Both the position numbers and the translations under genes were made by a program. DNA of 64,000 bases from Novosphingobium sp. ZN18A2 (lineage in GTDB: Bacteria; Pseudomonadota; Alphaproteobacteria; Sphingomonadales; Sphingomonadaceae): contig NZ_CP136651.1 of NCBI RefSeq assembly GCF_036784765.1, positions 186,001 through 250,000 of the forward strand, in the 5' to 3' direction. Below are positions 44,997-54,751 of the stretch, in pieces; position 1 is the first letter of the stretch, and each line of letters begins with the position of its first letter. Below the pieces are notes generated by a model, which was not told the DNA's origin, did no database searches, and saw only the letters and a program-made list of their open reading frames with translations.

Positions 44997-47843
44997 ATGG
45001 ACGCCAAACAGCACCTCTATCTGGTCGACGGATCGGCCTATATCTTCCGCGCCTATCACCGCCTTCCGCCGCTTACGAATCCGCAGGGGACGCCCGTGGG
45101 CGCGGTCTATGGCTATACAACAATGCTGTGGAAACTTGCCGACGATCTGCACAAGGCGGACGGTCCCACGCACCTTGCGGTGATCCTGGATGCCGGGTCG
45201 AAAAGCTTTCGCAACGATCTCTACGACGAATACAAGGCCAACCGCCCGCCCCCGCCCGAAGACCTGGTGCCGCAGTTCCCGCTGATTCGCGACGCGACGC
45301 GCGCGTTCAGCCTGCCCTGCATAGAGGAACAGGGCCTTGAGGCGGACGACCTGATCGCCAGCTATGCCCGCGCCGCCACGCTGCGCGGCTGGGACGTGAC
45401 CATCGTCAGTTCGGACAAGGACCTGATGCAGCTTGTCGGCACCTGCGTGGGCACGAATGGCGACGAGGCCTGCATCGATATGCTGGACACGATGAAGAAC
45501 CAGCGCATCGATGTGCCGCAGGTGATCGAGAAATTCGGCGTACCGCCCGAAAAGGTGGGCGACGTGCTGGCGCTGATGGGCGATTCGGTCGACAACGTGC
45601 CCGGCATCCGCGGGATCGGCCCGAAAACGGCCAGCAAGCTGATCAACGAATATGGCGACCTTGAAAGCGCGCTGGCCGCCGCGCCGGACATGAAGCCTTC
45701 GAAGATGCGTGAAAGCCTGATCGAACAGGCAGACATGGCGCGGTTGAGCCGCGTGCTCGTCGCGCTGAAGGAAGATGCGGCGCTGCCTTTGCCGCTCGAC
45801 GATTTCAAGCTGGGCGAGATTCCGCCCGACCCACTGAAATCCTTCCTCTCGGAACACGGCTTTTCCAGCCTTTTGCGCAAACTTGGCGCCGAGCCGCCCG
45901 CCACGCCGCCGACGGGGGACGGGGCCGCGCCCGATGCCGCCGCCACGCCGCAGGGCAACCGCCAGCCGCTACCCGAATGGCCGGCGGTCGACCGCGAAGC
46001 CTATGCCTGCGTGCAGGCGATGGGCGAGCTTGAGCAATGGATCGCCCGCGCGTTCGAAGCGCGCGTCGTCGCCATCGATACCGAGACGAGCAGCCTCGAT
46101 TCGATGCGCGCGGACCTTGTCGGCATCAGCCTTGCGCTTGGTCCCAACGATGCGTGCTATATCCCGCTGGGCCACGGCGGCAGCGACATGTTCGCGGAAA
46201 AGCCCGTGCAGGTGGACAAGGCCGCCGCGCTCTCCGCTCTGAAGCCGTTGCTGGAAAGCGACGCGGTCCTGAAGATCGGGCAGAACATCAAGTATGACCT
46301 GACCGTGCTGGCCCGCGCCGGCGAATCGGTGGGCGGCATCGCCGTGTCGCCGATGCAGGACACGATGGTGATGAGCTTCTGCCTTGATGCCGGACGGTCC
46401 GAAACCGGCATCAACGGCCACGGCATGGACGAGCTTTCAGCCACGCACCTCGGCCACCAGCCGATGACGTTCAAGGAAGTGTGCGGCACCGGCAAGAAGG
46501 CGATCTCCTTCGCCGAAGTGCCGCTGGCCGATGCCACGCGCTATGCCGCAGAGGACGCGGACGTGACATGGCGGCTTTACCACCTTTTCGCGCCGCGCAT
46601 GGCCGATGAGGGCGCAACGCGAATCTACAACCGGGTCGACCGGCCGCTGGTCCCCGTCGTCGCCGCGATGGAGCGGCACGGAATCAAGGTGGACCGGGAG
46701 CGACTGGCCGCGCTCTCCGCCGAATTCGCGCGCGAGATAGAGGCGCTGGAAACGCAGATCCACGAAGCGGCGGGCGGCCCCTTCACCATCGGCAGCCCCA
46801 AGCAACTGGGCGAAGTGCTGTTCGACAAGCTGGGGTACAAGGGCGGCAAAAAGGGCAAGAGCGGCCAGTATTCCACCGACCAGTCGGTGCTGGAACGGCT
46901 TGCGGACGAAGGCGCCGATGTCGCGCGGCTGGTGCTCGACTGGCGGCAGTTGTCCAAGCTGAAGTCCACCTATACCGACGCGCTGCAGGCCGCGATCAAT
47001 CCGGACACGGGACGGGTGCATACCAGTTATTCGCTGGTGGGCGCGCAGACCGGGCGCCTTTCCTCCACCGATCCCAATTTGCAGAACATCCCGGTGCGCA
47101 CCGAGATCGGCCGCCAGATCCGCGATGCCTTTGTCGCGGAAGAGGGCAATGTTCTGCTTGCCGCCGACTATTCGCAGATCGAACTGCGGCTTGCCGCGCA
47201 CATCGCAGACGTGCCCGCATTGAAGGAAGCCTTCGAAGCGGGCGAGGACATCCATGCCCGCACCGCGACGGAGATGTTCGGCCATGTCGACCGCGATACG
47301 CGCGGCCGCGCCAAAACGATCAACTTCGCGATCCTTTACGGCATCAGCCGCTGGGGTCTGGCCGGGCGCCTTGGTGTGACGCCGGAAGAAGCGCAGGAAA
47401 TGATCGACCGCTATTTCGAACGCTTTCCCGGCATCCAGCGCTATATCCACGAAACGCTCGAATCGGTGCGCGAATGCGGCTTTTCGCAGACGCTGTTCGG
47501 CCGCAAGACGTGGTTCCCGCGCATCGGATCGAAGAACCAGGCCGAACGCCAGGGCAGCGAACGCGCGGCAATTAACGCGCCGATCCAGGGCACCAGCGCC
47601 GACATCATCAAGCGCGCGATGGCCCGCATGATGCCCGCGCTGGAAGACGCGGGGCTGGGCCACGTGCGCATGCTGTTGCAGGTGCACGACGAACTGGTGT
47701 TCGAACTGCCGCAGGCGGACGTGGACGCGGCGAAACCCGTGATCGAACGCGTGATGGCCCAGGCCGCCGCGCCGTCGGTAAGGCTGACCGTCCCGCTGGG
47801 GATCGACATCGGGACGGGCAAGTCATGGGGCGAGGCCCACTAG
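44997..47843 (+). CDS. polA: DNA polymerase I
   Basis: A 948-aa repair and Okazaki-processing polymerase. The N-terminal 5'-3' exonuclease begins LYLVDGSAYIFRAYHRLPPL, with FDSVDNVPGIRGIGPKTA-like helix-hairpin-helix (seen as DNVPGIRGIGPKTA). The 3'-5' exonuclease domain is intact at its DxE motif (VAIDTETSSLDS). The polymerase domain carries motif A (LAADYSQIELRLAAH), motif B (RGRAKTINFAILYG) and motif C (QVHDELVFE). The ATG at 44997 was chosen because conserved sequence starts there. It is convergent with the ClpP-fold gene, 18 bp apart. Confidence 0.98.
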   Translation: MDAKQHLYLVDGSAYIFRAYHRLPPLTNPQGTPVGAVYGYTTMLWKLADDLHKADGPTHLAVILDAGSKSFRNDLYDEYKANRPPPPEDLVPQFPLIRDATRAFSLPCIEEQGLEADDLIASYARAATLRGWDVTIVSSDKDLMQLVGTCVGTNGDEACIDMLDTMKNQRIDVPQVIEKFGVPPEKVGDVLALMGDSVDNVPGIRGIGPKTASKLINEYGDLESALAAAPDMKPSKMRESLIEQADMARLSRVLVALKEDAALPLPLDDFKLGEIPPDPLKSFLSEHGFSSLLRKLGAEPPATPPTGDGAAPDAAATPQGNRQPLPEWPAVDREAYACVQAMGELEQWIARAFEARVVAIDTETSSLDSMRADLVGISLALGPNDACYIPLGHGGSDMFAEKPVQVDKAAALSALKPLLESDAVLKIGQNIKYDLTVLARAGESVGGIAVSPMQDTMVMSFCLDAGRSETGINGHGMDELSATHLGHQPMTFKEVCGTGKKAISFAEVPLADATRYAAEDADVTWRLYHLFAPRMADEGATRIYNRVDRPLVPVVAAMERHGIKVDRERLAALSAEFAREIEALETQIHEAAGGPFTIGSPKQLGEVLFDKLGYKGGKKGKSGQYSTDQSVLERLADEGADVARLVLDWRQLSKLKSTYTDALQAAINPDTGRVHTSYSLVGAQTGRLSSTDPNLQNIPVRTEIGRQIRDAFVAEEGNVLLAADYSQIELRLAAHIADVPALKEAFEAGEDIHARTATEMFGHVDRDTRGRAKTINFAILYGISRWGLAGRLGVTPEEAQEMIDRYFERFPGIQRYIHETLESVRECGFSQTLFGRKTWFPRIGSKNQAERQGSERAAINAPIQGTSADIIKRAMARMMPALEDAGLGHVRMLLQVHDELVFELPQADVDAAKPVIERVMAQAAAPSVRLTVPLGIDIGTGKSWGEAH

Positions 47844-47861
47844 GGTCGCGGCGGGCGGAAC

Positions 47862-48590
47862 TCAATCCAGCGCGGCATATCGCGCAACGTCCGCCCGGTG
47901 CAGCCACAGCACCTGGCTGTAGGGCACCGAATTGGTCATCGCATAGAAGCCGCGCGCTTCGGTCGGCGTCAGCCCCATGTCGCGATAGTAATCGAGATAG
48001 GCCGCGTTTACCGGATCGGTCGGCGCATAGTCCTTTGCCTGCTTGCCCTGATCGTCGAGCCAGGAATGCACCGCGAACTCCGCATCGGGCGCTGCGTGGC
48101 GCGTCTTGCCCGCAAGAAACAGGTCGACCGCGCCCGAACGCACAGAGCCGCCGGGCGGCACGTCTGTGGCAATGCCGCGCGCGCGGATCATCCGGCCGAG
48201 CCGCAGGTTGGCGGTATCGTCCACCGTGCCCGGGCAATCGGGCATCTCCAGCATGCGGATGCCCGGAAAGGCGCGCAGCATCGCTTCGAAGTCAGCGGGC
48301 GAATAGCTGTCGGTTTCCGCCACCAGCGCCGCGCGGCGCCTGTCCAGCACGGTAAAGGGGCCGAAACTGGCGATTCCCGCGCGATGACCGGCCCCGGCGC
48401 GCTGGCCCGAGCCGCCGTCTGCCACGAACCGTTCCGCGCCCGGCGCTTCATCGACCACTTCGACCGTTGTCGTTTCCGTCCACTGGACACCGTCGGCATC
48501 GGTCCACGTGCGGGTGGAAACCTCGCGCGCCGCGGCTGGCGTGGCGATTGCCGCGGCGGCGAGGCAGACAAGGGCGAACATGCGTCGCAT
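47862..48590 (-). CDS. Periplasmic ClpP/crotonase-fold protein (COG3904-like)
   Basis: A 242-aa exported protein: signal peptide MRRMFALVCLAAAAIATPAAA, a small N-terminal domain (VSTRTWTDADGVQWTE), then a region resembling the COG3904 periplasmic ClpP-like family: PGIRMLEMPDCPG, IATDVPPGGSVRSGAVDLFLAGKTRHA (GG-S oxyanion segment and nucleophile-like serine) and FAVHSW (candidate catalytic His). A protease or peptidase activity is possible but undemonstrated. A start three codons further on is also possible. Confidence 0.7.
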   Translation of the reverse strand: MRRMFALVCLAAAAIATPAAAREVSTRTWTDADGVQWTETTTVEVVDEAPGAERFVADGGSGQRAGAGHRAGIASFGPFTVLDRRRAALVAETDSYSPADFEAMLRAFPGIRMLEMPDCPGTVDDTANLRLGRMIRARGIATDVPPGGSVRSGAVDLFLAGKTRHAAPDAEFAVHSWLDDQGKQAKDYAPTDPVNAAYLDYYRDMGLTPTEARGFYAMTNSVPYSQVLWLHRADVARYAALD

Positions 48591-48736
48591 TGGGCGGCTA
48601 TCGCCCCCGCGCACTTGCCGCTTCGCCAAGAAAGGCGGTTAAGAATTGCTTGCCATGTTTCGCTTCCGTTTTGGCGGCATCGGCTTGGCAGCCCCTCTCC
48701 CTACCCTAATGTCGTCCCGATTCAGGGGGTTGCATC

Positions 48737-50245
48737 ATGGTCGCGCTGGTATCGACGGTTGCCTATCTGGGCCTGGAGGCCCGCAGCGTGGAGGTGCAGT
48801 GCCAGGTTGCACCGGGCATGCCCGCATTCAAGCTGGTCGGCCTGCCCGACAAAGCGGTGGGCGAAAGCCGCGAACGGGTGCAGTCCGCGCTTTCGGCGCT
48901 GGGTCTGGCCCTGCCGCCAAAACGCATCACGGTAAACCTGTCTCCGGCCGACCTGCCCAAGGAGGGTTCGCATTACGACCTGCCGATCGCGCTTGCCCTG
49001 CTGGCGGCGATGGGCGTGGTCGATCGCGAACAGATGGCGGACTATGTGGCGGTGGGCGAACTGGCGCTGGACGGCCGGATCGTGGGATCGCCCGGCGTGC
49101 TGCTGGCGGCACTCCATGCCGGCGGCGAGGAAAAGGGCCTGATCTGTCCCGCCGCGCAAGGCAGCGAGGCCCGCTGGGCCAGCGGGATAGACGTTGTGGC
49201 CGCGCCCGACCTTGTCAGCCTGCTCAACCACCTGAAGGGCACGCAGCGGCTGCCCGCGCCCGCACAGGGCGAAGCCGCGCCCGTGCGGCGCGCGGCGGAC
49301 CTGAAGCAGGTGAAGGGACAGGAAACCGCAAAGCGCGCGCTGGAGATCGCGGCGGCGGGCGGGCACAACCTGCTGATGATCGGGCCGCCGGGCGCGGGCA
49401 AGTCCCTGCTGGCATCCTGCCTGCCGGGAATCCTGCCCGAACTGACGCCGGCAGAGGCGCTGGAAGCCTCTATGGTGGCGTCGGTCGCGGGGCTGCTGGA
49501 AGACGGGAAGATCAGCCGCCAGCGCCCGTTCCGCGCGCCGCACCATTCGGCCTCGATGGCCGCGCTGACGGGCGGCGGGCTGCGGGTGAAACCGGGCGAA
49601 GTCTCGCTCGCCCACCTTGGGGTGCTGTTCCTTGATGAGCTGCCCGAATTCCAGCGCGCGGTGCTCGATTCGCTGCGCCAGCCGCTGGAAACAGGCGAAG
49701 TCAGCGTGGCGCGCGCCAATGCCCACGTCACCTTCCCCGCGCGCGTCCAGTTGGTCGCGGCGATGAATCCGTGCCGCTGCGGGCATCTGGGCGATCCGGC
49801 GCTGGGCTGTTCGCGCGCGCCCAAATGCGCCGCCGATTACCAGAGCCGCGTCTCCGGCCCGCTGCTCGACCGGATTGACCTGCACGTGGAAGTCGATCCG
49901 GTCAGCGCGATGGACCTTGCCCTGCCGCAGCCCGCAGAAGGCTCACACGAAGTCGCGGCGCGGGTCGCGCGTGCCCGCGCGGTCCAGACCCGCCGGCTGG
50001 ACGGCACCGGCAAGCGCAGCAATGCCGAACTCGACGCGGATTTGCTGGAACAACACGCGACGCCCGACGAAGCCGGCCGCAAGCTGCTGATGCAGGCCGC
50101 AGAGGCGATGCGCCTGTCCGCGCGCGGCTATACCCGGATGCTGCGCGTGGCGCGCACGATTGCCGACATGGCGGGAGCGGAAGGCGTGGGGCGTGTGCAC
50201 ATCGCAGAGGCGCTGAGTTACCGGAGAATGGCGCCGCGGGCGTAA
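48737..50245 (+). CDS. YifB/ComM-family Mg-chelatase-like AAA+ ATPase
   Basis: A 502-aa protein with an N-terminal Lon-protease-like ChlI domain (VSTVAYLGLEARSVEVQCQV), an AAA+ domain with Walker A GPPGAGKS and Walker B VLFLDELPEF, a four-cysteine cluster (NPCRCGHLGDPALGCSRAPKCA shown in part: NPCRCGH) and a C-terminal helical Mg-chelatase domain (SARGYTRMLRVARTIADM). In naturally competent bacteria the homologue ComM is a branch-migration helicase needed for integrating foreign DNA; the same role is likely. The ribosome-binding site is AGGGGG. Confidence 0.94.
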   Translation: MVALVSTVAYLGLEARSVEVQCQVAPGMPAFKLVGLPDKAVGESRERVQSALSALGLALPPKRITVNLSPADLPKEGSHYDLPIALALLAAMGVVDREQMADYVAVGELALDGRIVGSPGVLLAALHAGGEEKGLICPAAQGSEARWASGIDVVAAPDLVSLLNHLKGTQRLPAPAQGEAAPVRRAADLKQVKGQETAKRALEIAAAGGHNLLMIGPPGAGKSLLASCLPGILPELTPAEALEASMVASVAGLLEDGKISRQRPFRAPHHSASMAALTGGGLRVKPGEVSLAHLGVLFLDELPEFQRAVLDSLRQPLETGEVSVARANAHVTFPARVQLVAAMNPCRCGHLGDPALGCSRAPKCAADYQSRVSGPLLDRIDLHVEVDPVSAMDLALPQPAEGSHEVAARVARARAVQTRRLDGTGKRSNAELDADLLEQHATPDEAGRKLLMQAAEAMRLSARGYTRMLRVARTIADMAGAEGVGRVHIAEALSYRRMAPRA

Positions 50246-50279
50246 GCGGCGCGTTATCCGTCAAGCCCACAAAAGAAAG

Positions 50280-50304
50280 GCCCCAGAGCTTTGGACTCTG
50301 GGGC
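50280..50304. terminator. Terminator between yifB and the PemK gene
   Basis: GCCCCAGAG (50280-50288) and CTCTGGGGC (50296-50304), with a 7-nt loop. On the minus strand the stem is followed by CTTTCTTTTG, so it best serves the PemK-side transcript; it may also stop yifB transcription. Confidence 0.7.
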
Positions 50305-50420
50305 TATTCGAAGCTGCACCGAAGCTTGTTATCGCCAATGATGCAGCTGCCTCTTGCGAGGTCTTGAGGCCCAGAGAGCAAGCTCCTGAGCAGATCATGG
50401 CTTATATGAGTCGCGCAATC

Positions 50421-50837
50421 CTACTTGTCAACCTGGAGGCCCAATGCGTGCCGAACGGCATCTTTGATCAAGTCAAATTGCTCGTCGCTCACTCGCAAGT
50501 TGCTGAAGTATTTTCTCTTTCCATATTGATCTCTTGCAGTGTGAAACAAGTCCAACCGGTCAAGTCCGACAGTGGCAATCATGTCAGCCTTTACCCACCA
50601 GACCGTTTCGGCAAATGGTTCCGGCAATGGTTGCTTGAGTGTGATCTTGCATTGGTATCGGCACGTTGCCGCAGACTCGGTACCGCTCAGAGGTACAACG
50701 GTGTGAAGGTTGGGCCGTCCCGGCAATGCCCCCATCAATACGACTGCCGGACGCCTCTTCACCATTTCGGGAGGCTGAAATCCGCCGCGACTATAGTCGC
50801 ACAAGACGAGCGTCTTTGGTTTGACGGGGTACTTCAT
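50421..50837 (-). CDS. Orphan PemK/MazF-family toxin
   Basis: A 138-aa single-domain protein with the PemK/MazF start YSRGGFQPPEMVKRRPAVVLMG, the PLSGT strand and LRVSDEQFDLIKDAVRHAL helix. MazF-like toxins are sequence-specific mRNA endonucleases. No antitoxin gene is visible on either side: the neighbours are yifB and a LytTR regulator. The gene and its flanks (about 50.25-50.93 kb) are clearly more AT-rich than the surroundings, and codon use differs, pointing to horizontal acquisition. It could be a diverged, harmless member or be controlled by an antitoxin elsewhere. Confidence 0.85.
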   Translation of the reverse strand: MKYPVKPKTLVLCDYSRGGFQPPEMVKRRPAVVLMGALPGRPNLHTVVPLSGTESAATCRYQCKITLKQPLPEPFAETVWWVKADMIATVGLDRLDLFHTARDQYGKRKYFSNLRVSDEQFDLIKDAVRHALGLQVDK

Positions 50838-50933
50838 AGCCCGTCGGGCCTACCCGCTTGATCTTATATCCGCGAATCCAAGCCTATGGTTTTCCTCAAA
50901 ATAAATAATCAACTGCCGCCATATTGGCGTAAA

Positions 50934-51677
50934 TTACCGCCCCGCCATCGCCTTGACCTTCGAAAGATACGTGCGCCCGATGCGCAGTTGCGTGCCGTCG
51001 GCCAGTTCCACCGACCAGACGCCCAGCCCGTCGTGCTTCAGGCCCGCGATCGCGTCCTTGCGGAGGATCGTGGAGCGGTGGATGCGGATGAACTGCGCGG
51101 GGTCCAGCCGTTCTTCCAGCCCGGCGATGGTGTGCAGCATCAGATAGCTGCGGTCGCCCACGTGCAACCGCACATAATCGCGTTCGGCATCGATGCGCTC
51201 GATGTCGGCGGCAGCGATGCGGACGAGTTCCGAGCGGTGGGGCACCCAGAACTCCTCGATCCACGGACTGTCTTCCGCCCCTTCGGCGGCGGACACGCGG
51301 CGGGCCAGCGCGCGTTCTATCGCGCGCTCCAGCCGGTCTTGCGCCACGGGCTTGAGCACATAGTCCACCGCGTCGAGATCGAACGCCTCTACCGCGAAGT
51401 GATCGTGCGCGGTCACGAAGATTACCGCCGGACGCGGGTCTTGCGCGGCCAGCGACCGGGCAACCGAAAGCCCGTCCATTTCGGGCATCGTCATGTCGAG
51501 CAGCACCAGTTCCGGGGCAAGCGCATCGGCCAGGCGCATCGCGGCGGCGCCATCGGGCGCGGTGCCCACCACGTTCAGCGCGGGGATGCGCGAACACAGG
51601 ATCTGCATGCGTTCGACGGCCAGCGGCTCGTCATCGACGATCAGCGTGCGCAGGGTCTGGGTTTCAGCAACATTCAT
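50934..51677 (-). CDS. LytTR-family response regulator
   Basis: A 247-aa AlgR/LytR-type regulator. The receiver has IVDDEP and phosphoacceptor aspartate in LVLLDMTMPEMDG, with YVLKP as the switch lysine. After a linker, the LytTR DNA-binding domain covers about residues 145-245: ERIDAERDYVRLHVGDRSYLM, FIRIHRSTIL and RIGRTYLSKVKA. It overlaps the upstream kinase gene by 14 bp, forming a two-component pair. Targets cannot be inferred. Confidence 0.96.
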   Translation of the reverse strand: MNVAETQTLRTLIVDDEPLAVERMQILCSRIPALNVVGTAPDGAAAMRLADALAPELVLLDMTMPEMDGLSVARSLAAQDPRPAVIFVTAHDHFAVEAFDLDAVDYVLKPVAQDRLERAIERALARRVSAAEGAEDSPWIEEFWVPHRSELVRIAAADIERIDAERDYVRLHVGDRSYLMLHTIAGLEERLDPAQFIRIHRSTILRKDAIAGLKHDGLGVWSVELADGTQLRIGRTYLSKVKAMAGR

Positions 51678-52959
51678 TTCGCACCATCGGCATTGTCAGC
51701 ACAGTAGCATAGCCGCCCGCCGGCAGCGGACCGCTTTCAACCTTGCCCGCGTCCCCGAACCGGGCCGAAAGGCGCTGGCGCACATTGGAAAGGCCGATGC
51801 CGGTGCCGCCCTTGGGGATGCCCGGCTCGCCGCTGGCCGGACCATCGTCCGCAACGGTCAGCACCAGCATTCCGCCCGCCTCGCGCGCGGCGATGCGGAT
51901 CGTCACCGGGCGGCGCGTGGCCGAAACCGCGTACTTGATGGAGTTTTCCACCAGCGGCTGGAGGATCATGCCGGGCACACAGGCGCTTTCCAGCGCCTTG
52001 GGCACGTCGAATTCGGTCAACAGGCGATCGGGGAAGCGCACCGCCTCGATCGCGAGGTAATGGCGCTGCAACTCCATTTCGTCGACCAGCGGCACATCGG
52101 CCGTGGGATCGTTGGCAAGGCTGTGGCGATAGAAGCTGGAGATCGTCTGGATCATCCGCTCCGCCGCGTCCGTCCGGCCTGACATGACCTGGGCCGACAG
52201 CGAATTCAACGTGTTGAACAGGAAGTGCGGATTGACCTGATAACGCAGGCTGCGCAGTTCCGCCGCCTTGGCCGCGCGGCGCAATTCGCCCGCGCTGCGC
52301 TCTACCGCACGCAACCGCTCGCCATTGGCCAGCGCTAGGTACAGCGCGGCCCAGGCGATCAGCAGGAAATAACGGCCGAAGGCGATGTCCGTGAACTGGC
52401 GCAGCAGGCCTTCGCTGGCGAGCTTCCTGTTGATGATCGCGCGCTGTTCGGGAGAGATCTTTTCACCCAGTTGCTTGTCGTAATTGGCGGCCTTCCCGCT
52501 GTCGTCCACGTCGACCAGCAGGTTTCCGGCCATATCGCGGCCAAAGCGGATTCCGGCCTTGGCGGCCGCGCTGTCGGACTTGCTGTCTTCCTTCACCCCG
52601 CTGGCGTTCAACTGCTTGGCGATGGGGGCGAAGGCCTGCTGGTTCACCGCCGCAAGCAATATCGATGCCGGCAACATGATCACCAGCGCGGCAGCGACGC
52701 GCGCGCCGAAAGGACGTTCGTCGAACCGGCGCAGGATCGGCCAGGTGGCAACCGTCACCACGATTCCTGCCACGGTCACGACAACGCGCGGCAGCATGAG
52801 CTGGCCGAAAAGCTGCGGATCGATCACCAGGCTGCGCAGCGTGACAAGCACGAAATAACACAGCCACAGCGCCACGGCGGACAGCCACACCAGCCGCGCG
52901 GGCACGCGGCCGGGCGTGATTGCCCCGTTCAGGTCGTCAAGATCAAAGGCCGTCGCCAT
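51664..52959 (-). CDS. LytS/YehU-like sensor histidine kinase
   Basis: A 431-aa membrane kinase. Three or four N-terminal helices are interrupted by an extracytoplasmic segment of about 70 aa (residues about 115-190, rich in Lys/Asp/Ser) that may sense the signal. The phosphoacceptor is in the His_kinase domain motif YQVNPHFLFNTLNSL, and the ATP-binding region has LQPLVENSIKYAV (N-box), ADDGPASG and GGTGIGLSNVRQRL. It overlaps its LytTR response regulator and starts about 100 bp from the fumarase gene, which lies on the same strand upstream. Confidence 0.93.
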   Translation of the reverse strand: MATAFDLDDLNGAITPGRVPARLVWLSAVALWLCYFVLVTLRSLVIDPQLFGQLMLPRVVVTVAGIVVTVATWPILRRFDERPFGARVAAALVIMLPASILLAAVNQQAFAPIAKQLNASGVKEDSKSDSAAAKAGIRFGRDMAGNLLVDVDDSGKAANYDKQLGEKISPEQRAIINRKLASEGLLRQFTDIAFGRYFLLIAWAALYLALANGERLRAVERSAGELRRAAKAAELRSLRYQVNPHFLFNTLNSLSAQVMSGRTDAAERMIQTISSFYRHSLANDPTADVPLVDEMELQRHYLAIEAVRFPDRLLTEFDVPKALESACVPGMILQPLVENSIKYAVSATRRPVTIRIAAREAGGMLVLTVADDGPASGEPGIPKGGTGIGLSNVRQRLSARFGDAGKVESGPLPAGGYATVLTMPMVRNECC

Positions 52960-53058
52960 CGACGCCTTCTAGACTTGCAGCCCCGCCGGACGCCAGCGTG
53001 ACCGGTCGGCCCGAGTCTGTCGTTTGTCGAACAATGGCGCGGTCGAACCGCAGCAGGC

Positions 53059-54585
53059 TCACGCCTTTTGCAGCAGGTGTTCCTCGGCGATCTTCTTCTG
53101 CCAGACGAGCGGCGCAAGCTGGTGGACGTTTTGCCCTTCGGCATCGACCGCCACGGTCACCGGCATATCTTCCACGGTGAATTCGTAGATCGCTTCCATG
53201 CCAAGATCCTCGAACCCGACGACTTTGGCATCCTTGATCGCGCGCGAGACAAGGTAGGCCGCGCCGCCCACCGCCATCAGATAGGCCGATTTGTGCTTCG
53301 CGATCGATTCGGTCGCCGCCGGTCCGCGCTCCGCCTTGCCGACGCAGGCGAGCAGGCCCTGCTCCAGCATCATGTCCATGAACTTGTCCATCCGCGTGGC
53401 AGTCGTGGGGCCGGCGGGGCCGACCACTTCATCGCGCACCGGATCGACCGGGCCGACGTAATAGATCACGCGCCCCTTGAACTCGACCGGTAGCGTCTCA
53501 CCCCGGCTCAGCATGTCCTGAATGCGTTTGTGTGCCGCGTCACGCCCCGTCAGCATCTTGCCGTTCAGAAGCAGCCGGTCGCCCTGTTTCCAGCCCTGCA
53601 CCTCTTGCGGCGTCAGCGTATCCAGATTGACGCGCTTTGCTTCGGCAGAGGGCGCCCACTGCACCTTGGGCCATGCGTTGAGGTCAGGCTTTTCAAGGAA
53701 GCTGGGGCCAGAACCGTCCAGCGTGAAATGCGCGTGGCGGGTGGCTGCGCAGTTGGGGATCATGGCGATCGGCTTGTTCGCCGCATGGCACGGCGCGTCC
53801 ATGATCTTCACGTCCAGCACAGTCGCCAGACCGCCAAGGCCCTGCGCGCCGATGCCCATCGCGTTTACCGCGTCGAAGATTTCGATACGCAGCTTTTCGA
53901 TATCGTTTTGCGGGCCGCGCTGCTTCAGCTGGCCCATATCGATCGGGTCCATCAGGCTCTGCTTGGCCAGCTTCACGCAATGTTCCGCCGTGCCGCCGAT
54001 GCCGATACCCAGCATCCCCGGCGGGCACCAGCCCGCGCCCATCTGCGGCAGCATTTCCAGCACCCAGTCCACGATATTGTCGCTGGGGTTCATCATCTTG
54101 AACTTGGACTTCGCTTCGCTGCCGCCGCCCTTCGCCGCGACGTCAATCGAAACGGTATTGCCCTTCACCATCTCCACCGACAGCACGCAGGGGGTGTTGT
54201 CGCGCGTGTTGCGGCGGGTGAAGGCGGGATCGGCCAGCACGGAAGCGCGCAGCTTGTTGTCCGGGTCCATATAGGCGCGGCGCACGCCTTCATCGACCAC
54301 GTCCTGCAACGACTTGTCCGATTCGAGCCGGCAATCCTGCCCCCATTTGACGAACACGTTCACGATGCCGGTGTCCTGGCAGATCGGGCGGTGCCCTTCG
54401 GCGCACATCCGGCTGTTGGTGAGGATCTGCGCAATCGCGTCCTTGGCGGCCGGGCCTTGCTCCGCCTCATAGGCTTCGCCCAGCGCGCGGATATAGTCCA
54501 TCGGGTGGAAATAGCTGATATATTGCAAGGCGTCGGCGACGCTCTCTACCAGGTCCGCCTCGCGGATCGTCACCATTTCGGCCAT
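53059..54585 (-). CDS. Class I (Fe-S) fumarate hydratase
   Basis: A 508-aa [4Fe-4S] fumarase (FumA/FumB type) that converts fumarate to malate in the TCA cycle. The ATG at 54585 has GGAG 9 nt upstream; a longer start at 54609 is less likely. Candidate cluster cysteines are in NSRMCAEGHRPICQDTG and in IPNCAATRHAHF. The C-terminal domain has the fumarase beta signature with VVGPAGPTTATRMDKF. As an Fe-S enzyme it depends on the SUF system encoded at the left end of the window. Confidence 0.96.
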   Translation of the reverse strand: MAEMVTIREADLVESVADALQYISYFHPMDYIRALGEAYEAEQGPAAKDAIAQILTNSRMCAEGHRPICQDTGIVNVFVKWGQDCRLESDKSLQDVVDEGVRRAYMDPDNKLRASVLADPAFTRRNTRDNTPCVLSVEMVKGNTVSIDVAAKGGGSEAKSKFKMMNPSDNIVDWVLEMLPQMGAGWCPPGMLGIGIGGTAEHCVKLAKQSLMDPIDMGQLKQRGPQNDIEKLRIEIFDAVNAMGIGAQGLGGLATVLDVKIMDAPCHAANKPIAMIPNCAATRHAHFTLDGSGPSFLEKPDLNAWPKVQWAPSAEAKRVNLDTLTPQEVQGWKQGDRLLLNGKMLTGRDAAHKRIQDMLSRGETLPVEFKGRVIYYVGPVDPVRDEVVGPAGPTTATRMDKFMDMMLEQGLLACVGKAERGPAATESIAKHKSAYLMAVGGAAYLVSRAIKDAKVVGFEDLGMEAIYEFTVEDMPVTVAVDAEGQNVHQLAPLVWQKKIAEEHLLQKA

Positions 54586-54751
54586 TGCGGCTTCTCCATT
54601 GACAGGCATATCGATGGAGGCCCCTTACGCGCCGACGAGCGTCGTGCAAAGCGCTTGGCGTAGGCAAAGCGATATTCTACAGGCCTCGCTGTAAAGGATT
54701 GCGCCAGTGTGTTGCCGGTGCAATACAGCGATGCAAGAACCGAGGGATTTC

